Part shown: positions 61,053 through 64,000 of the stretch, piece by piece
How the letters are laid out: the number at the start of each line of letters is the position of its first letter
Position numbering within the stretch: position 1 is the stretch's first letter
Assembly: GCA_017960525.1 (NCBI GenBank)
Contig: JAGCZA010000084.1
Coordinates: 1 to 64,000 of the forward strand
Length of the DNA: 64,000 nt
Reading direction: 5' to 3'
DNA from: Prevotella sp.
GTDB taxonomy: Bacteria > Bacteroidota > Bacteroidia > Bacteroidales > Bacteroidaceae
Program-made: the position numbers and the translations under genes
Notes under the pieces: model-generated
Seen by the model: the letters and a program-made list of their open reading frames with translations, nothing else
The model's database searches: none
What the model was told of the DNA's origin: nothing

Positions 61053-61520
61053 CTACTTTCTCCCAAAGTCGGCGGGCACCTCTCCCCATTTGCTGGTCTC
61101 CCATTTCACAATGGGGTTGCGGTAGTCGTGGGTGCGCAGCCAGTTTTCAGCACGGGCAATAATCTGATAGAGTTGTTCCGTCTCCGGTGTGCGCTCCAGT
61201 TTCGTCTTGCACTGCCGTTTCTTCACCCACAGGATGGCATTGTAGGAATCACTATAGATGGTTTTCTGCGGCAAACCTTTCTGCCAGCAGAGTGCCAGCG
61301 CATGGACAATAGCCAGAAACTCCCCTATATTGTTAGTTCCACGCATCGGCCCGAAGTGGAACACACGACACGCTGTCTGCAGGTCAATGGCCTGATACTC
61401 CATCGGCCCGGGGTTGCCGCTGCACGCCGCATCAACGGCCCAAGCGTCCACACTCACTTCGGTAGGCAAGGGCAGCATCGTGGCGTGGTGGTAGTCGGGA
61501 GGGGTCTGCACAGTCTTCAT
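61053..61520 (-). CDS. Ribonuclease H family protein
   Basis: 155 residues. The catalytic carboxylates are visible: Asp in VDAACSGNPGPMEYQ, Glu in NNIGEFLAIVHAL, Asp in YSDSYNAILWV and Asp in PADFGRK at the end, the usual DEDD set. This compact form, common in Bacteroidota, lacks the N-terminal hybrid-binding domain. It should cut RNA in RNA-DNA hybrids in the cytosol. A consensus promoter precedes it at 61531-61562. Confidence 0.92.
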   Translation of the reverse strand: MKTVQTPPDYHHATMLPLPTEVSVDAWAVDAACSGNPGPMEYQAIDLQTACRVFHFGPMRGTNNIGEFLAIVHALALCWQKGLPQKTIYSDSYNAILWVKKRQCKTKLERTPETEQLYQIIARAENWLRTHDYRNPIVKWETSKWGEVPADFGRK

Positions 61521-61530
61521 ATTCTGCGTG

Positions 61531-61562
61531 CAAAGTTACGAATAAAGAGTAACATAACCAAA
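61531..61562 (-). promoter_or_regulatory. Promoter of the RNase H gene
   Basis: On the minus strand TTTG at 61559-61562 and TAACTTTG at 61531-61538, spacer 20 bp. The start site lies near the ATG (61520). Confidence 0.75.
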
Positions 61563-61644
61563 TTTATCTCAAAAAAGCTTTATCATATTTACAATTGAAT
61601 AATTAAAAAAAATAAAAAACGAGAAGATTGAAGAATATTTTTCG

Positions 61645-61652
61645 TACCTTTG
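61645..61652 (+). promoter_or_regulatory. -7 promoter box of hpt
   Basis: TACCTTTG, 32 bp ahead of ATG 61685. No TTTG is at the ideal -33 distance; a TTG at 61628-61630 is closer than usual. Confidence 0.6.
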
Positions 61653-61684
61653 CAAACCATTACCAATCATAACAACCGATAACT

Positions 61685-62221
61685 ATGAGCAGAGTAACCA
61701 TTTTAGACAAATCCTTCGAGACCTCCATTCCCGAAGAAGTGATACAGCAGCGCATCAAGGCCGTGGCTGCCCGTATCAATGCCGATTTTGAGGGCAAGAC
61801 CCCACTGTTTCTGGCCGTGCTCAACGGTGCTTTTATGTTTGCCGCCGACCTTATGCGTGAGATTACCATTCCGTGCGAAATCTCTTTTGTGAAGTTGGCC
61901 TCCTACCAAGGCACCACCTCCACAGGGAAGATACGCGAAGTGATTGGCATCAACGAAGACCTCACCGACCGGCACATCATCATCGTGGAGGACATTGTCG
62001 ACACGGGACTCACCATGAAGCGTATGGTCGAGGCCCTGGGTACGAGAAAACCCGCCTCGGTGAGCCTCTGCCCCCTGCTGGTGAAGCCCGACAAACTGGA
62101 GGTGGAACTCGACATCCAGTACGCTGCTATGGAAATCCCCAACGACTTCATAGTGGGCTATGGCCTGGACTACTGCCAGCAAGGCCGTAACCTGCGCGAC
62201 ATCTATACCTTATGCGAGTAG
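61685..62221 (+). CDS. hpt: Hypoxanthine phosphoribosyltransferase
   Basis: 178 residues, normal length. The PRPP-binding motif is IIVEDIVDTGLTMKRM (about 99-114), with the flexible loop FVKLASYQGTTSTG and the base-binding end NDFIVGYGLDYCQQGRNL. It salvages hypoxanthine and guanine with PRPP. It is followed by adk, 119 bp downstream, so the two probably share a transcript. Confidence 0.97.
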   Translation: MSRVTILDKSFETSIPEEVIQQRIKAVAARINADFEGKTPLFLAVLNGAFMFAADLMREITIPCEISFVKLASYQGTTSTGKIREVIGINEDLTDRHIIIVEDIVDTGLTMKRMVEALGTRKPASVSLCPLLVKPDKLEVELDIQYAAMEIPNDFIVGYGLDYCQQGRNLRDIYTLCE

Positions 62222-62340
62222 TGAAACTGCCTCACGTGCCTGGCGAAACGAAAGCGCAGCCTGGCGACTTGATTCCCGATGTCTGGTACAAAGGGAAAGA
62301 ATATAATGTAGAACAAAACCAGATAGAACAAAGAATTAAT

Positions 62341-62913
62341 ATGAAAAACATTGTGATTTTCGGTGCTCCCGGCTCAGGCAAGGGAACCCAGAGCGACAGG
62401 CTCATTGAGAAATACGGATTGGAGCACATCTCCACTGGCGACGTGCTGCGTGCAGAAATCAAGAAAGGCTCGGAGTTGGGCAAGACCGCCCAGGGCTACA
62501 TAGACCAGGGCCAACTCATCCCCGACGAACTGATGGTCAGCATCCTGGCATCGGTCTACGACGGATTCGGACGTGGCCACAAGGGCGTCATCTTCGACGG
62601 CTTCCCCCGCACCATCCCGCAGGCCGAGGCCCTGAAGAAGATGCTGGCAGAGCGTGGCGACAAGGTGGCCGCTATGATTGAACTCGATGTGCCGGAAGAC
62701 GAACTGATGAAGCGCCTCATCTTACGCGGACAGCAGAGTGGCCGTGCCGACGACAACGAGGAAACCATCAAGAAGCGCCTTGTGGTCTACCACAACCAGA
62801 CACAGCCCCTCATCGACTGGTACCGCCAGGAAGGCTTGCACCACCACATCAACGGCCTGGGAGAGTTGGACCGCATCTTCGCCGACATCTGCTCAGTAGT
62901 CGACAACTTATAA
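62341..62913 (+). CDS. adk: Adenylate kinase
   Basis: 190 residues from ATG 62341 (MKNIVIFGAPGSGKGTQ). The frame is open back to 62212, but that part overlaps hpt and has no family match. The P-loop is GAPGSGKGT. The AMP site is HISTGDVLRAEI and VIFDGFPRT. The lid is the short form without the zinc-type insert (GQQSGRADDN). It balances ATP, ADP and AMP. It is followed by recA after 37 bp. Confidence 0.97.
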   Translation: MKNIVIFGAPGSGKGTQSDRLIEKYGLEHISTGDVLRAEIKKGSELGKTAQGYIDQGQLIPDELMVSILASVYDGFGRGHKGVIFDGFPRTIPQAEALKKMLAERGDKVAAMIELDVPEDELMKRLILRGQQSGRADDNEETIKKRLVVYHNQTQPLIDWYRQEGLHHHINGLGELDRIFADICSVVDNL

Positions 62914-62950
62914 TTCGCAAATCGAAAATTCGTAAATCGTAAATAAAAAT

Positions 62951-63982
62951 ATGTCTAAGAAAGAGGAGAGTATGGAGGCACTGAACCCCCAGGAGCAAAA
63001 GTTGAAGGCCTTACAGGCCGCTATGTCGAAGATTGAGAAAGACTTTGGCAAAGGTTCCATTATGCGTATGGGTGACGAGCAGACGGAAAACGTGGACGTC
63101 ATTCCCACCGGTAGCATCGGCCTCAATGCCGCACTTGGCGTGGGGGGCTATCCCAAGGGCCGCATCATCGAAATCTATGGCCCTGAGTCATCTGGTAAGA
63201 CCACGCTGGCCATACACGCCATTGCCGAGGCACAGAAGGCTGGCGGCATCGCTGCCTTCATCGACGCAGAGCACGCCTTCGACCGCTTCTATGCTCAGAA
63301 ACTGGGCGTCGATGTGGACAACCTCTATATCTCCCAGCCCGACAATGGCGAGCAGGCGCTGGAGATTGCCGACCAACTCATTCGTTCCGCCGCCATTGAC
63401 ATCATTGTCATCGACTCGGTGGCCGCCCTCACGCCCAAGAAGGAGATTGAGGGCGATATGGGCGACTCAGCCGTAGGTCTCCACGCCCGCCTGATGAGCC
63501 AGGCCCTGCGCAAGGTGACGGCCACCATTGCCAAGACCAACACCACCTGCATCTTCATCAACCAGTTGCGCGAGAAGATTGGTGTCATGTTCGGCAACCC
63601 AGAGACCACCACGGGCGGCAATGCCCTGAAGTTCTATGCCTCGGTGCGTCTGGACATCCGCCGCGTCACCAGCATCAAGGACGGTGAAAATGTCATTGGC
63701 AACCAAGTGCGTGTCAAGGTGGTGAAGAACAAAGTGGCACCTCCCTTCCGCAAGGCCGAGTTTGAAATCACCTTCGGCGAAGGCATTTCCAAGACGGGAG
63801 AAATCCTGGACCTCGGCGTGGAGTACAATATTATCAAGAAGAGCGGTTCCTGGTTCAGTTATCAGGACTCGAAGTTGGGCCAGGGCCGCGACGCCACCAA
63901 GCAGTTGCTCAAAGACAACCCAGAGTTGTGCGAGGAGATTGAGGCACAAATCTTGCAAGCCATCAGCGACAGCGACAAGTGA
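62951..63982 (+). CDS. recA: Recombinase RecA
   Basis: 343 residues. Walker A is [13 protein letters not shown], Walker [13 protein letters not shown]. The L1 and L2 loops ([39 protein letters not shown]) and [17 protein letters not shown] are all present. It is the full-length central recombinase and SOS co-protease. The short acidic C-terminus (AISDSDK) is normal. It lies in the housekeeping run hpt-adk-recA. A heptamer-like repeat fills the gap to adk (62914-62950). Confidence 0.98.
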   Translation: MSKKEESMEALNPQEQKLKALQAAMSKIEKDFGKGSIMRMGDEQTENVDVIPTGSIGLNAALGVGGYPKGRIIEIYGPESSGKTTLAIHAIAEAQKAGGIAAFIDAEHAFDRFYAQKLGVDVDNLYISQPDNGEQALEIADQLIRSAAIDIIVIDSVAALTPKKEIEGDMGDSAVGLHARLMSQALRKVTATIAKTNTTCIFINQLREKIGVMFGNPETTTGGNALKFYASVRLDIRRVTSIKDGENVIGNQVRVKVVKNKVAPPFRKAEFEITFGEGISKTGEILDLGVEYNIIKKSGSWFSYQDSKLGQGRDATKQLLKDNPELCEEIEAQILQAISDSDK

Positions 63983-64000
63983 TTGACAGGGCTACTGTAG

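Noticed and set aside
62212-62340. N-terminal extension of adenylate kinase
   Set aside because: It overlaps the end of hpt and has no match to the family; ATG 62341 gives the normal 190 residues.
1-64000. tRNA, rRNA or riboswitch
   Set aside because: No cloverleaf, rRNA-like or known riboswitch pattern was found by eye on either strand; a covariance-model search would be needed to be certain.

Overview
The window looks like a chromosomal segment of a Bacteroidota bacterium, most probably a gut or rumen Prevotella-type member of the Bacteroidales. The basis is the set of TTTG / TAnnTTTG promoters (the -33/-7 signal of this phylum), TonB-dependent receptors, DUF5689 and Omp28-type secreted proteins, dockerin and YNLxGQxV C-termini, pectin and xylan enzymes, and protein similarity by eye. 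No rRNA, tRNA, CRISPR array or complete insertion sequence was seen.

Layout. 1-7.9 kb: the end of a collagen-like lipoprotein gene, then a TonB receptor / DUF5689 / Rpn nuclease / repeat-lipoprotein run. 8-15 kb: aminopeptidase P, an RsiV-like lipoprotein, a tandem pair of propeller genes and a dipeptidyl peptidase IV. 15-18 kb: a three-gene membrane cassette (GT-C-like protein, UbiA prenyltransferase, HAD phosphatase) that ends in a mosaic of copied dpp4 and GH105 fragments. 18-22 kb: a short TPR lipoprotein, two hairpins and a GH105-DUF4861 pectin enzyme. 22-24 kb: an overlapping ATPase + DUF4435 pair with the architecture of the PARIS defence system. 24-28 kb, minus strand: an alarmone synthetase, a cytidylate-kinase-like protein, an alarmone hydrolase, a tyrosine phosphatase and an APH-like kinase.

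28.5-39.8 kb, minus strand, is the most unusual region: STAS antagonist, RsbW-like kinase, TonB receptor, histidine kinase, a histidine-kinase-like receptor that lacks its phospho-accepting histidine, a WD40-like membrane protein, a response regulator fused to a PP2C phosphatase, and a STAS-APH fusion. Together they read as a partner-switching signalling island with no recognisable sigma factor. The signal peptide of its TonB receptor is out of frame by one 7-bp repeat unit, which suggests phase variation.

40-44.4 kb: a membrane-bound AraC-type regulator with paired operators, and a DUF1573-GH3 enzyme. 44.5-50.4 kb, minus strand: etfB-etfA-small membrane protein-acyl-CoA dehydrogenase-histidine-rich TonB receptor. 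50.8-60 kb: TamB, an Omp28/dockerin protein and a pectate lyase. 60-64 kb: M48 protease, RNase H, hpt, adk and recA (housekeeping).

Two themes run across the window. First, several unrelated heptanucleotide tandem repeats and C/G-rich palindromes lie at gene borders and also in frame inside genes, including signal peptides. Second, two unrelated intergenic repeat families form arrays with an exact 22-bp period.
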